From positions 471,001 through 535,000 of the forward strand of contig NZ_CP115917.1 in NCBI RefSeq assembly GCF_027941775.1: 64,000 nt of DNA, in the 5' to 3' direction. The notes below the pieces were generated by a model, which made no database searches, was not told the DNA's origin, and worked only from the letters and a program-made list of their open reading frames with translations. The stretch comes from Tenacibaculum pacificus (lineage in GTDB: Bacteria; Bacteroidota; Bacteroidia; Flavobacteriales; Flavobacteriaceae). Made by a program: the position numbers and the translations under genes. This document shows positions 32,528-42,124 of the stretch, piece by piece; the first letter of the stretch is position 1; each line of letters starts with the position of its first letter.

Positions 32528-33409
32528 TTAATAATTAATTCGTTTATTATATTTTTTTATCCAAGACTCTATTTCATCAGGTTTTAAATTATAAGTTTTT
32601 ATTAATTTATTTTTGATGTTTTGTAAATAAGCTTCATTTAATACTTCAGATTCAAACTCTGCAATAACTTTTTGTTTAAATTCTTCGGAATGAGTTTTTA
32701 CAGGAATTACAACTGCTTTCTTAGGAGTTACAATAGGAGCAACTTTAGTAACAGTTGGTTTTAAAATAGCTGAATTTGTAGTGTTATAAACCGTTTTTTC
32801 ATCTTTATACCACGCTTCAGGAATAGTATTTAATTTATCAGAACTTACAACAATAGTATTTATTTTGTTTCCAGAAGCATCTAATGTTTCCAATTTTGGA
32901 CAGCCAGAAACATCTAAATTTGTTAATTTATTATAACTAGCATACACACTTTCAAGATTAGGATTATCTCCTAAAATTAAAGTTTGTAAATTGTTACTAT
33001 CGCAACTTACATAAACTAATTTGTTGTTTTTACTAAGGTCAAGAGTTTTAATTTTGTTTTCACTACAATTTAAAAAAGTAATCGAAGTACTTTTAGATAA
33101 ATCTATTTTAGTAATATTATTACCAAAACAATCTAATCGTTTTAAATTCGGAAAACTTTCAAGTCCTGTTAAATTTCTAATTTTTGAATGTACATTGGGT
33201 AATAATTTATTTGTAATCGGATCATCTATATTTAAATTAACTACATATTTAGCATCGCTAACTAAAATATTTCCGTTTAAACCATTGGAATCAATATCTA
33301 AATCGATTAAACATTCTTCTAAACCAATGTCAGGAATTATAATTGTTTCTTGTGCTGTTAAGCTTAAAGTGATAAAAAGTATAAAATAGAATGGTATTTT
33401 TATTTTCAT
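32528..33409 (-). CDS. Secreted leucine-rich-repeat protein
   Basis: A signal peptide (FYFILFITLSLTAQE) is followed by about six short leucine-rich repeats (residues about 75-190) of the form LxxLxLSxNxxL, such as FLNCSENKIKTLDLSKNNKL. A lysine- and threonine-rich linker and a C-terminal helical segment ending KKYNKRINY come after. No sorting domain is present. LRR proteins bind other proteins; target unknown. It stands alone, divergent from dnaG. Confidence 0.75.
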   Translation of the reverse strand: MKIKIPFYFILFITLSLTAQETIIIPDIGLEECLIDLDIDSNGLNGNILVSDAKYVVNLNIDDPITNKLLPNVHSKIRNLTGLESFPNLKRLDCFGNNITKIDLSKSTSITFLNCSENKIKTLDLSKNNKLVYVSCDSNNLQTLILGDNPNLESVYASYNKLTNLDVSGCPKLETLDASGNKINTIVVSSDKLNTIPEAWYKDEKTVYNTTNSAILKPTVTKVAPIVTPKKAVVIPVKTHSEEFKQKVIAEFESEVLNEAYLQNIKNKLIKTYNLKPDEIESWIKKYNKRINY

Positions 33410-33504
33410 AATCGGGGGTTTTTAACAAAGCTATCTATTTATATGGTTTTATCAGCTAAAATTTACAAGATATTTTTTTAAATAAAAAGAAGCTTTAAAT
33501 CGAG

Positions 33505-33512
33505 TATCTTTG
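33505..33512 (+). promoter_or_regulatory. Candidate -7 promoter element for dnaG
   Basis: TATCTTTG fits TAnnTTTG, 21 bases before the dnaG ATG; the -33 element is not obvious. Confidence 0.45.
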
Positions 33513-33533
33513 TGAGCTGTATTCTACAACAAT

Positions 33534-35525
33534 ATGATAACTCAAGAAACAATAGATAAAGTTTTTGAATCTGCTCAAGTAGCTGAGGTAATAGGCGAAT
33601 TTGTACAATTAAAAAAATCAGGAAGCAGTTTTAAAGGACTAAGTCCGTTTACCGATGAGCGAACACCGTCATTTATGGTATCGCCAGTAAAACAAATTTG
33701 GAAAGATTTTAGTACCGGAAAAGGAGGGAATGCAGTTTCATTTTTAATGGAACATGAACATTATTCTTATCCCGAAGCTATAAAATGGTTGGCTAAAAAG
33801 TACAACATTGAAATAGAAGAAACCGAACAATCTGACGAGCAAAAAGAACAACTTAATGAACGAGAAAGTATGTTTTTGGCATCTAAATTTGCGAAAGATT
33901 ATTTTCATGATTTATTAATGAATAGCCAACAAGGACGTGCTATCGGATTATCTTATTTTAAAGAAAGAGGTTTTAGAGAAGATATTATTGAAAAATTTGA
34001 ATTAGGATATTGTAAAGATGAATGGGATAATTTTACCAATGTGGCTTTATCAAAAGGCTACGATTTAAAATATTTAAAATCGACAGGGTTAACCATTGTT
34101 AAAGAAGGTGGCGCAACTGATAAAAAATTTGATAGGTTTAAAGGACGTGTTATGTTTCCTATTCACAGTATGTCGGGGCGTATTTTAGGTTTTGGAGGTC
34201 GAATTCTTACCAATGATAAAAAAGCAGCAAAATATTTAAATTCACCAGAAAGTGATATTTACCATAAAAGTAAAATTTTATACGGACTTTATCAAGCTAA
34301 AAAAGAAATCGCTAAACAAGATAATTGTTATTTAGTAGAAGGTTATACGGATGTTGTTTCTTTTTATCAATCAGGAATTGAAAATGTTGTTGCCTCTTCA
34401 GGAACGGCACTTACTTCGGATCAAATTCGATTGGTAAATCGTTTGACAAAAAATATTACGGTTTTATTTGATGGTGATGCCGCAGGAATTAGAGCCTCTA
34501 TGAGAGGTATTGATTTGATTTTAGAGCAAGGAATGAATGTCAAAGTAGTTTCTTTTCCTGAAGGAGAAGATCCTGATAGTTTTGCAAAATCTCATTCAAC
34601 AACTGAATTAAAACAGTTTTTAAAAGATAAATCGCAAGATTTTATTGAATTTAAAGTTTCTTTATTGATGAAAGAAGCAAAGAATGATCCTGTAAAAAAA
34701 GCGGGTTTAATTCGTGATATTGTAACGAGTATTTCAAAAATTCCTGATGGAATTCAGCGAGAAGTATATGTACAAGAATGTGCTCGTATTATGGATATTT
34801 CGGAACAAGTTTTATTTAGTGAATTGGCACAATTATTAAATAAAAGTGTAACAAATTCTAATAAACGAAGCTCAAATCAGCCAACGCCATCTTATTCAGA
34901 AACCACACAAGCTTCTATGGGAGTTATAAAAGGAGGTGGAAAAGGGCGTGAAAAAATAAATCAATTACATATTCTTGAAAAAGAAATTATCAGAATATTA
35001 TTATTGTACGGTAATGAAGTTGTCGATTTTGTAAATTGGGTAGATGCAGTTGATGAAAAAGGACGTCCTTTTTTAGAAAAAGAAGAATATCAAAATACGG
35101 TTTCTAATGAATTGTATTTAAATTTACAAGAAGATGAAATTGAGTTTGCTGATGAAATTTTTAAATTAACGTATTATCAATTAGTACATCAATTAAATCA
35201 GGATGAAAAAATTTCGATTGATAGATTGATAATGCATGAAAATCAAGAAATAGCAAGTTTAGTAACCAATATTTTAATGGATGAAGAAAAATATTCGTTA
35301 AGTGATTGGGAGCGTAAAGAAATTGTAGTTACAACAGCGATTAAAGTATTACCTAAATTAGTTTCTGATGCAGTTTTAAACTTACGAAGAATTTTAATAG
35401 AAGAAAAAATTAAAGAAATAATGCACGAAGTACAAACACAAAAAGCGGTACTTGATTTAGAAGAAATATCAAATTATACTGATTTAAAAAAGCGTCTTTT
35501 TGATAAGTTAAATCGCGTAGTTTAG
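33534..35525 (+). CDS. dnaG: DNA primase, with degenerate zinc-binding domain
   Basis: Makes RNA primers at the replication fork. The N-terminal CHC2-like domain is present (residues about 30-95), but the four zinc ligands are replaced: Ser37 and Thr40 in LSPFTDERTPSF, Asp58 and Thr61 in WKDFSTGKGG. The TOPRIM core (about 255-345) keeps LVEGYTDVVS and VLFDGDAAG with its acidic residues. The C-terminal helicase-binding region completes 663 aa. The frame is intact, so loss of zinc is a stable property, which I believe is shared by other flavobacteria. Confidence 0.95.
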   Translation: MITQETIDKVFESAQVAEVIGEFVQLKKSGSSFKGLSPFTDERTPSFMVSPVKQIWKDFSTGKGGNAVSFLMEHEHYSYPEAIKWLAKKYNIEIEETEQSDEQKEQLNERESMFLASKFAKDYFHDLLMNSQQGRAIGLSYFKERGFREDIIEKFELGYCKDEWDNFTNVALSKGYDLKYLKSTGLTIVKEGGATDKKFDRFKGRVMFPIHSMSGRILGFGGRILTNDKKAAKYLNSPESDIYHKSKILYGLYQAKKEIAKQDNCYLVEGYTDVVSFYQSGIENVVASSGTALTSDQIRLVNRLTKNITVLFDGDAAGIRASMRGIDLILEQGMNVKVVSFPEGEDPDSFAKSHSTTELKQFLKDKSQDFIEFKVSLLMKEAKNDPVKKAGLIRDIVTSISKIPDGIQREVYVQECARIMDISEQVLFSELAQLLNKSVTNSNKRSSNQPTPSYSETTQASMGVIKGGGKGREKINQLHILEKEIIRILLLYGNEVVDFVNWVDAVDEKGRPFLEKEEYQNTVSNELYLNLQEDEIEFADEIFKLTYYQLVHQLNQDEKISIDRLIMHENQEIASLVTNILMDEEKYSLSDWERKEIVVTTAIKVLPKLVSDAVLNLRRILIEEKIKEIMHEVQTQKAVLDLEEISNYTDLKKRLFDKLNRVV

Positions 35526-35608
35526 TGCTGTTATTTTTTAAGGGGTTTTTCCTATGCTGTTTTATAGTAGCTTTTTTGTAGTTTTGACCTGAAAAATCAC
35601 AGTAAATT

Positions 35609-35740
35609 ATGAAAAAAATAATACAATTTTTAGAATTATTATGGCTACTAATTGTATTACCATTAGAAGTTTCTAACGGTAGTAAAAAAGGCGCTTATCA
35701 AAAGATTAAACGCCAAATGATTTTAGTTAACCTACTTTAA
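35609..35740 (+). CDS. Putative 43-residue membrane protein
   Basis: An ATG-initiated frame starting MKKIIQFLELLWLLIVLPLE, with one hydrophobic segment (about residues 8-19) and a basic C-terminal part (KKGAYQKIKRQ). It lies 83 bases after dnaG in the same direction, and its stop overlaps the end of the convergent nadE by 9 bases. Size and composition are plausible for a small membrane protein, but chance cannot be ruled out. Confidence 0.4.
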   Translation: MKKIIQFLELLWLLIVLPLEVSNGSKKGAYQKIKRQMILVNLL

Positions 35741-36526
35741 ATCAGTAGGAATTTTACAAACAGGAATAGGAATCATTTTATGTTGATTAATTCGATTTAA
35801 TCGAGTGTAAATTTTAAAAACTTCTAATTCTCTGTTTGTAAAATCATTTTCTGTTTTTCCTAAATCTAACATTTTCATTGCCCATTCTAATTCATCATAT
35901 GAAGCACCTATTTGGTCTTCATCTGTTCTGCTATCGCCAAAAAGTCCATCCGTAGGTTGAGCATTTTGTATAGAATTCGGAACTTCTAAATGTGCAGCTA
36001 ATGCATATACTTCCGATTTTACTAAATCAGCAATAGGGCTTAAATCTACGCCGCCATCACCATATTTGGTGTAAAAACCTACGCCAAAATCTTCTACTTT
36101 ATTACCTGTACCAGCAACTAGTAATCCGTGTAATCCTGCAAAATAATATAAGGCAGTCATGCGCAAACGAGCACGAGTATTTGCTAAAGCTAAATCAGTT
36201 TTTGCTGATGTTTCTACTTCAGGAACAACATTTTTAAAACCTTCAAAAGTCGTAGTTAAATCAACTTCAACTTCACTAACATTGCTATAACGTTCTTTTA
36301 ATTGTTTAATATGTTCATTTGCTCTGTTTACTTGGCTTTCTGCTTGATGAATAGGTAACTCAACACATAAAGTAGGTAAACCAGTTTCAGCACATAACGT
36401 TGAAGTAACAGCGCTATCTATACCGCCAGAAATACCTAGCACAAAACCATTTACACCAGCTTTAGTAGCGTATTCTTTTAACCATTTTACAATATGTTCA
36501 GAAACTTTTGGCGTATTCATAATCAA
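35732..36526 (-). CDS. nadE: Ammonia-dependent NAD+ synthase
   Basis: The PP-loop LGISGGIDSAVTSTL binds ATP. GTGNKVEDFGVGFYTKYGDGG is the conserved NadE core that orders around the deamido-NAD site. There is no N-terminal nitrilase (glutaminase) domain, so the enzyme uses ammonia directly. Length 264 aa is normal. A frame gives MIMNTPKVSEHIV; the second Met may be the true start. Confidence 0.95.
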   Translation of the reverse strand: MIMNTPKVSEHIVKWLKEYATKAGVNGFVLGISGGIDSAVTSTLCAETGLPTLCVELPIHQAESQVNRANEHIKQLKERYSNVSEVEVDLTTTFEGFKNVVPEVETSAKTDLALANTRARLRMTALYYFAGLHGLLVAGTGNKVEDFGVGFYTKYGDGGVDLSPIADLVKSEVYALAAHLEVPNSIQNAQPTDGLFGDSRTDEDQIGASYDELEWAMKMLDLGKTENDFTNRELEVFKIYTRLNRINQHKMIPIPVCKIPTDLK

Positions 36527-36615
36527 CTATATTTTATAAGGGTTTATATCAAAATGATATAAACTATTTTAGTAATTTCGACGTTATAATATTAAATGTA
36601 AATATACTAAAGTTC

Positions 36616-37578
36616 ATGAGAAAAATTTTAGCACTATCTATTTTAGTTTTAGGGTTGCTGTCTTGTAAAAAAGAGGTTAATTCTAAATTAAAAGTAGATG
36701 TATCGAATATAGAAGTTAATGTAAAAGTAGATAGGTTTGATGTTGATTTTTATAAAACAACAGCTACCGATTTAGATAAAACAAAACTTAAATATCCTTT
36801 TTTATTTCCAAAACAACCAGACAGCGTTTGGATAAATAAAATAAATAATAAAGATGAAAGAGAATTATATAACGAAACACAAAAAGTTTTTTCTGATATA
36901 AATGGCTTAACTACTGATTTAAATTCGTTTTTTAAGTATTTAAAATATTATAATCCGAAATCTAAAACACCACGAGTAATAACAATGTTAACAAATATCG
37001 ATTATGAAAATCGCATCGTATTTGCTGATAGTTTATTGTTGATTTCTTTGGATGCTTATTTAGGTGAAAAACATCCTTTTTATAATGATTATCCTGCTTA
37101 TATAAAACAGAATAATGAGAAAGAACAGATTATTGTTGATGTAGCTAAAACAATTTTAAATGCTCATAAATTTTCTAAAAAACCAAGAAATTTTGTAGAG
37201 AAAATGATTTATAAAGGTAAGAAAATGTATGTGTTAGATGCGTATTTACCAACAGTATCAGATTCTCTTAAAATAGGTTATTCAGCAGATAAAATGCGTT
37301 GGGCAGAAAGTAATGAAGCTCAAATTTGGAAATATTTTATCGAAAAAAATATGCTGTATAGTACTCATAAAGAATTGGATGTGCGTTTTTTAGATATTGC
37401 GCCTTTTTCTAAGTTCTATATGGAAGAAGATAGCCAATCTCCTGGGAGAATAGGGGAGTTTATTGGTTGGAAAATAGTCCGTTCGTACATGCAAAAGAAT
37501 GATGTATCTTTGCAAGAGTTATTACAGAAAAATGAAGAGGAAATCTTCAGAAAATCAAACTATAAACCAAAGAAATAA
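36616..37578 (+). CDS. gldB: Gliding motility lipoprotein GldB
   Basis: Lipoprotein signal LSILVLGLLSC (Cys near residue 17), then the GldB pattern VDRFDVDFYKT and YPFLFPKQPDSVWI, ending GRIGEFIGWKIVRSYM and a polar tail (320 aa). GldB is required for gliding in Flavobacterium johnsoniae and is found in gliding Bacteroidota. The stop and the gldC start overlap at 37578, the classic gldB-gldC pair. Confidence 0.93.
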   Translation: MRKILALSILVLGLLSCKKEVNSKLKVDVSNIEVNVKVDRFDVDFYKTTATDLDKTKLKYPFLFPKQPDSVWINKINNKDERELYNETQKVFSDINGLTTDLNSFFKYLKYYNPKSKTPRVITMLTNIDYENRIVFADSLLLISLDAYLGEKHPFYNDYPAYIKQNNEKEQIIVDVAKTILNAHKFSKKPRNFVEKMIYKGKKMYVLDAYLPTVSDSLKIGYSADKMRWAESNEAQIWKYFIEKNMLYSTHKELDVRFLDIAPFSKFYMEEDSQSPGRIGEFIGWKIVRSYMQKNDVSLQELLQKNEEEIFRKSNYKPKK

Positions 37579-37913
37579 TGGCGATAGAGCACACATCTAA
37601 AGTAACATTTACAATAGGATTAGACGAAAACAAAATCCCTGAAGAAATTTCATGGAATGCAGAAGATGGTGGAATTGATAATGAATCTTCTAAGGCGATT
37701 ATGTTATCGGTTTGGGATCATAAGAAAAAAGATACTTTACGTATGGATTTATGGACCAAGGATATGCCTGTTGATGAAATGAAGCAATTTTATCATCAAA
37801 CATTAGTATCAATGGCTGGTTCATTTGAAAGAGCAACTAATGATGATAAAATGGGTGCTACTATGAGAGATTTTTGTGATTATTTTGCAGAAAAATTAGA
37901 ATTGAAAAAATAG
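37578..37913 (+). CDS. gldC: Gliding motility protein GldC
   Basis: A 111-residue soluble protein with FTIGLDENKIPEEISWNAED and MLSVWDHKKKDTLRMDLWTK, characteristic of GldC. It overlaps gldB by one base (TAATG) and shares its transcript. GldC stimulates gliding but is not essential for it in F. johnsoniae. The exact biochemical role is unknown. Confidence 0.93.
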   Translation: MAIEHTSKVTFTIGLDENKIPEEISWNAEDGGIDNESSKAIMLSVWDHKKKDTLRMDLWTKDMPVDEMKQFYHQTLVSMAGSFERATNDDKMGATMRDFCDYFAEKLELKK

Positions 37914-37937
37914 ACTTAAAAGGTCTTGAAAATAATA

Positions 37938-37964
37938 AAAAGCAGCTTTTAAGCTGCTTTTTTT
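37938..37964. terminator. Bidirectional terminator between gldC and folK-dNK
   Basis: AAAAGCAGCTTTTAAGCTGCTTTT palindrome with A and T runs on either side. It serves gldC and the convergent folK-dNK gene, whose stop lies inside it. Confidence 0.75.
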
Positions 37965-39089
37965 ATGTTGTATGATTATATATTTTATTGATGATAAATT
38001 GATAATCTTCTGAATTATTTACAAAATCTAAATTAGAAACATCAATAACTAAAATATTTAGTTTTGGTGTTTTTTTTATGAAATCATTATAACTATCTTG
38101 TATTTTTTGAAGATAATCAGCTTCAATATTTTGTTCGTATTTTCTATCTCGTTTTTTAATATTTTCTAATAATCGTTCGGTATTTTGATATAGATACACA
38201 TATAAATCAGGTTTTTGAATTTTCTGATATATTAAATTAAACATTTTTTGATACAAGAGATATTCATCATTTTGTAATGTAACTTGTGCAAAAATTAATG
38301 ATTTAAATATATAATAATCAGAAATAACACCATTTTTTGTATTATATTTAGCTAAATCATCTGTTAATTGTTGATATCTATCAGCAAGAAAACTCATTTC
38401 TAAAGGAAAAGCATAACGCTCATTATCCTCATAAAATTTTGATAAAAAAGGATTATCAGCAAAATGTTCTAAAACAGGTTTTGTATTAAAATTGTTAGCT
38501 ATTAAATTAGCTAAAGATGTTTTTCCTGCGCCAATATTTCCTTCTATAGCAATGTAATTATATTTTTGGTTAATAGTAATTGGTTTTGTTAATTGCTCAT
38601 CAATAATTGTTATTTCAGAATCATCTTGGCAATTATCTAGGCAATTATGTAAAGGTTTTTTTCCTTTGGATGTATTGTGTTTTTTGCAATTTCTATCAAA
38701 GGAACTAACACAAATTTACGAGCTAACATTCTTGGATGTGGAATAATAAGATCTTCTGATAAAATAATTTTATCATCTAATAAAAGAATATCTATATCAA
38801 TAATTCTGTCTACGTATCCGCTTGTATTCTTTTTTAATCTTCCTAATTCAGATTCTATAGCAAGTGCTTTTTTAATAAGATTTTGAGGAGATAAATAAGT
38901 AGAAACTTTAATACATGTATTGTAAAAATCAGCACCATCAAAACCTAAAGAAGGCGTTTCATATACGGAAGCAATTTGTTGTACAACACCAATTTTACTA
39001 GCAATTAAATCGATTGCATTTTGAAGGTTTTCTAATCGATTACCTTTATTTGTTCCTATTGATAAATATGTAGTTTGTTGTGTTTTCAT
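37963..39089 (-). pseudogene. folK: FolK-deoxynucleoside kinase fusion, split by a -1 shift at an A7 run
   Basis: The first frame (39089 to 38637, 150 aa) is 6-hydroxymethyl-dihydropterin pyrophosphokinase with YLSIGTNKGNRLENL, ETPSLGFDGADFYNT and RIIDIDILLLDD. The downstream frame carries a deoxynucleoside kinase: IAIEGNIGAGKTSLANLI (P-loop), FADNPFLSKFY, then SFLADRYQQ to the stop at 37963. In flavobacteria these two are commonly one fused protein. The frames join if one A is added to the seven-A run (T-run 38656-38662 on the plus strand), giving HPKEKKPLHN. Both halves have intact motifs. FolK alone could function as a 150-aa protein. Causes: real mutation, sequencing error, or slippage at A AAA AAC. 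Confidence 0.85.
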
Positions 39090-39224
39090 AAAAATGAGTA
39101 CAAAGAAACTAAAAAAGAGTTGTTATTTAATGATTCCTTTTTAATTCTTTTTAGTTTTTCTTCAGATATCAATCTGATTTTTAAAGAACAATTTTTTAGA
39201 ATTGATTATTTATTAAGCATAAAA

Positions 39225-39254
39225 AAACCGCCAAAAATAATTTGGCGGTTTTAA
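39225..39254 (-). terminator. Terminator of pnp
   Basis: AAACCGCCAAA/TTTGGCGGTTT stem with flanking A/T runs, just after the pnp stop. Confidence 0.85.
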
Positions 39255-39287
39255 TATTTATTTAAAAAAGTTACTTAAAAAAGAAAA

Positions 39288-41525
39288 TTAATCTTCTTTT
39301 TTAACCTCTTTTACTTCTCTAGGTTCTCTTGGAGCTCTAGGTTTTCTGTCATCACGACTTCTGTTATCTCTAGGCTTATTTTCTCTTGGTGGTCTTGCTA
39401 CAAAACCTTCTGGTTTTGGTAACAATGCTTTACGAGAAACTTTTTCTTTACGAGTTCTTGGGTCAAGTCCGAAATATTTTACATCAAATACATCACCCAT
39501 TTTAACTACGTCAGAAACATTTTCTGTACGTTCCCATGCTAATTCACTAACATGTAATAAAACTTCGTTTCCTGGAGCTTCTGCATATTCTACAACAGCA
39601 CCAAAATCTAACATTTTAATTACTTTAACTTCGTAAGCACTACCAACTTGAGGTTTGAAAAGCATAGACTCAATACGAGTAGTTACTTTTTCAATTCCTG
39701 CTGGATCAGTTCCTAAAATTTCGATAATTCCTTCTTCAGTCACAGCATCTTCAGTAATTACAATAGTAGTTCCTGTTTCTTTCTGTAATTCTTGAATATG
39801 TTTACCACCTGGTCCAATAAATGCACCAATCATATCATTAGGGATACGACGGTTAATCATTTTAGGAGCGTGTTCTTTAACTTCTTCGTTAGATTGAGAA
39901 ATAGTTTCAGTTAATTTTCCTAAGATATGTAAACGACCTGCACGAGCTTGTTTTAGAGCATTTACTAAAATTTCGTATCCTAACCCTTTAACTTTAATAT
40001 CCATCTGACAAGCAGTAATTCCTTCAGAAGTACCAGTTACTTTAAAGTCCATATCACCTAAATGATCTTCATCACCTAAAATATCAGATAAAACTGCGTA
40101 ACGATCTCCGTCAGAAATTAATCCCATAGCAATACCAGAAACTGGTCTTGTCATTTTAACACCTGCATCCATTAAAGCCATTGTACCAGCACAAACAGTT
40201 GCCATAGAAGAAGAACCGTTAGATTCTAATACTTCAGATACAACTCTTACTGTATAAGGGCAATCAGCAGGAATCATTCCTTTTAAACCACGTTGAGCCA
40301 AGTTACCATGACCAACCTCTCTACGAGAAGTTCCTCTTAATGGTCTTGCTTCACCTGTACAAAAAGGAGGGAAGTTATAATGTAAATAGAAATTCTCTTC
40401 ACCTTCGTAAGATGGCATATCTATTTTGTTAGCATCTCTAGATGTTCCTAAAGTAACTGTAGCTAATGCTTGAGTTTCTCCACGAGTAAATATTGATGAA
40501 CCATGTGTTGATGGTAAATAATCTACTTCACACCAAATTGGTCTAATTTCGTCAGTCTTACGACCATCTAAACGTAAACCTTCAGCTAAAGTTAATTCTC
40601 TAACAGCACTTTTTTGAGATTTATTGAAATATTTTCCAACTAAATCACCATAATCAGCTAATTCTTCTTCAGTAAATGAAGCTTTTACTTCTTCTTTTAC
40701 TTCAGCAAAAGCTGTTGTACGTTCTACTTTTGATGTTCCTTTTTTAGCGATAGCATAACACTTATCGTAAGCAAGTTCATTTATTTTTTCAGCTAATGCT
40801 TCGTCTTCTCTTTCTCCTTCGTAAACTCTTGTTTCTTTCTTACCGAAAGCTTCAGCTAAACGAACTTGAGCAGCACATTGTATTTTAATAGATTCACGAG
40901 CAAATTTAATTGCTTCAGCCATTTCTTCTTCAGAAATTTCATCCATTTCACCTTCAACCATCATTACTGAATCAGCTGAAGCTCCAATCATCATATCGAT
41001 GTCAGATTCTGCTAATTGTGCTCTGTTTGGGTTGATTACAAATTCACCATTTACTCTAGCAACACGTGCTTCAGAAATAGGACATTCGAAAGGAAAATCA
41101 GATAATTGAATAGCTGCAGAAGCTGCTAAACCTGCTAATGCATCTGGCATAACATCCTCATCATGAGACATTAATTGAATCATTACCTGTACTTCAGAAT
41201 GATAATCTTTTGGAAATAATGGACGTAAAACACGGTCTACTAAACGCATTGTTAATACTTCACCATCACTTGGTCTTGCTTCTCTTTTAAAGAAACCACC
41301 AGGGTAACGACCTGCGGCAGCAAATTTTTCTCTATAATCTACCGTTAAAGGTAAAAAATCAACTGTTCCTGCTTTGTAGCTAGATACAACAGTACATAAC
41401 AACATTGCTTTTCCCATTTGAACAACAACTGAACCATGGGCTTGTTTTGCTAATTTACCCGTTTCTAATGAAATGGTTCTTCCATCTCCTAGGTCAATGA
41501 CCTCTCTAAATACTTTTGGAATCAT
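39288..41525 (-). CDS. pnp: Polynucleotide phosphorylase
   Basis: 3'-5' exoribonuclease using phosphate. Two RNase PH domains (about residues 1-230 and 310-555) contain [15 protein letters not shown] and [22 protein letters not shown] domain ([16 protein letters not shown]) and an S1 domain ([14 protein letters not shown]) follow. The end is an Arg/Pro/Lys-rich tail of about 40 residues that may bind RNA or partners. Length 745 aa. It lies downstream of rpsO, the classical rpsO-pnp pair, but a strong hairpin separates them. Confidence 0.97.
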   Translation of the reverse strand: MIPKVFREVIDLGDGRTISLETGKLAKQAHGSVVVQMGKAMLLCTVVSSYKAGTVDFLPLTVDYREKFAAAGRYPGGFFKREARPSDGEVLTMRLVDRVLRPLFPKDYHSEVQVMIQLMSHDEDVMPDALAGLAASAAIQLSDFPFECPISEARVARVNGEFVINPNRAQLAESDIDMMIGASADSVMMVEGEMDEISEEEMAEAIKFARESIKIQCAAQVRLAEAFGKKETRVYEGEREDEALAEKINELAYDKCYAIAKKGTSKVERTTAFAEVKEEVKASFTEEELADYGDLVGKYFNKSQKSAVRELTLAEGLRLDGRKTDEIRPIWCEVDYLPSTHGSSIFTRGETQALATVTLGTSRDANKIDMPSYEGEENFYLHYNFPPFCTGEARPLRGTSRREVGHGNLAQRGLKGMIPADCPYTVRVVSEVLESNGSSSMATVCAGTMALMDAGVKMTRPVSGIAMGLISDGDRYAVLSDILGDEDHLGDMDFKVTGTSEGITACQMDIKVKGLGYEILVNALKQARAGRLHILGKLTETISQSNEEVKEHAPKMINRRIPNDMIGAFIGPGGKHIQELQKETGTTIVITEDAVTEEGIIEILGTDPAGIEKVTTRIESMLFKPQVGSAYEVKVIKMLDFGAVVEYAEAPGNEVLLHVSELAWERTENVSDVVKMGDVFDVKYFGLDPRTRKEKVSRKALLPKPEGFVARPPRENKPRDNRSRDDRKPRAPREPREVKEVKKED

Positions 41526-41664
41526 AAATTTTAATTCTAAATTTTTAAATTGTTTGTTGTTGTGTTGTTGTTTTGTTGCAATGGAAATTCAAAATTGTTG
41601 TTAAAAATTTTGAGTTTTTTATATAAATTTCTATTAGTTAGATAGAAATGAATTTTTTTAAAAT

Positions 41665-41698
41665 AAAAAAGAGGCACGTTTATAGAGCCTCTTTTTTT
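41665..41698 (-). terminator. Hairpin between rpsO and pnp
   Basis: AAAAAAGAGGC/GCCTCTTTTTT stem with a 12-base loop. In enterobacteria a hairpin in this interval is an RNase III site as well as a terminator; here it looks like a terminator. Confidence 0.7.
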
Positions 41699-41703
41699 GA
41701 GAA

Positions 41704-41973
41704 TTATTTTCTAATTCCTAATTCTACGATAATCGCACGATATCTGTTGATTTCAGTTTTCTTTAAGTAATCAAGTAAGCTTCTACGTTTTCCTACCATT
41801 TTCACTAATGAACGCTCAGTATTAAAATCTTTACGATTTCTTTTTAAGTGTTCAGTTAAGTGGTTAATTCTAAAAGTGAACAATGCAATTTGTCCTTCCG
41901 AAGTTCCTGTATCAGTTTTGCTTTTACAGTGTTTTTCGAATAATCCTTCTTTTACTTCTTTAGTTAAATACAT
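41704..41973 (-). CDS. rpsO: 30S ribosomal protein S15
   Basis: An 89-residue S15 with TGTSEGQIALFTFRINHLTE and LVKMVGKRRSLLDYLKKTE, the segments that bind 16S rRNA. It is a primary assembly protein of the small-subunit platform. A leader of about 100 bases separates it from accD; autoregulation through it is possible but no fold was identified. Confidence 0.97.
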   Translation of the reverse strand: MYLTKEVKEGLFEKHCKSKTDTGTSEGQIALFTFRINHLTEHLKRNRKDFNTERSLVKMVGKRRSLLDYLKKTEINRYRAIIVELGIRK

Positions 41974-42124
41974 TCCAATATTATTTAAATGATTTTTATG
42001 TACATCAATGAGCTATTCATTGAAGTTGCAAAGGTACAAATAAAATTTTAGTTGAAATGTATCAGTATAAGTGTTTTTTGTATTGATAAAAAACAAAAAA
42101 GCCAGCAAATGCTGACTTTTAAAT

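Noticed and set aside
42097..42120. Terminator after accD
   Set aside because: The stem has a C-A mismatch and a short T-run; too weak to list as a separate feature.
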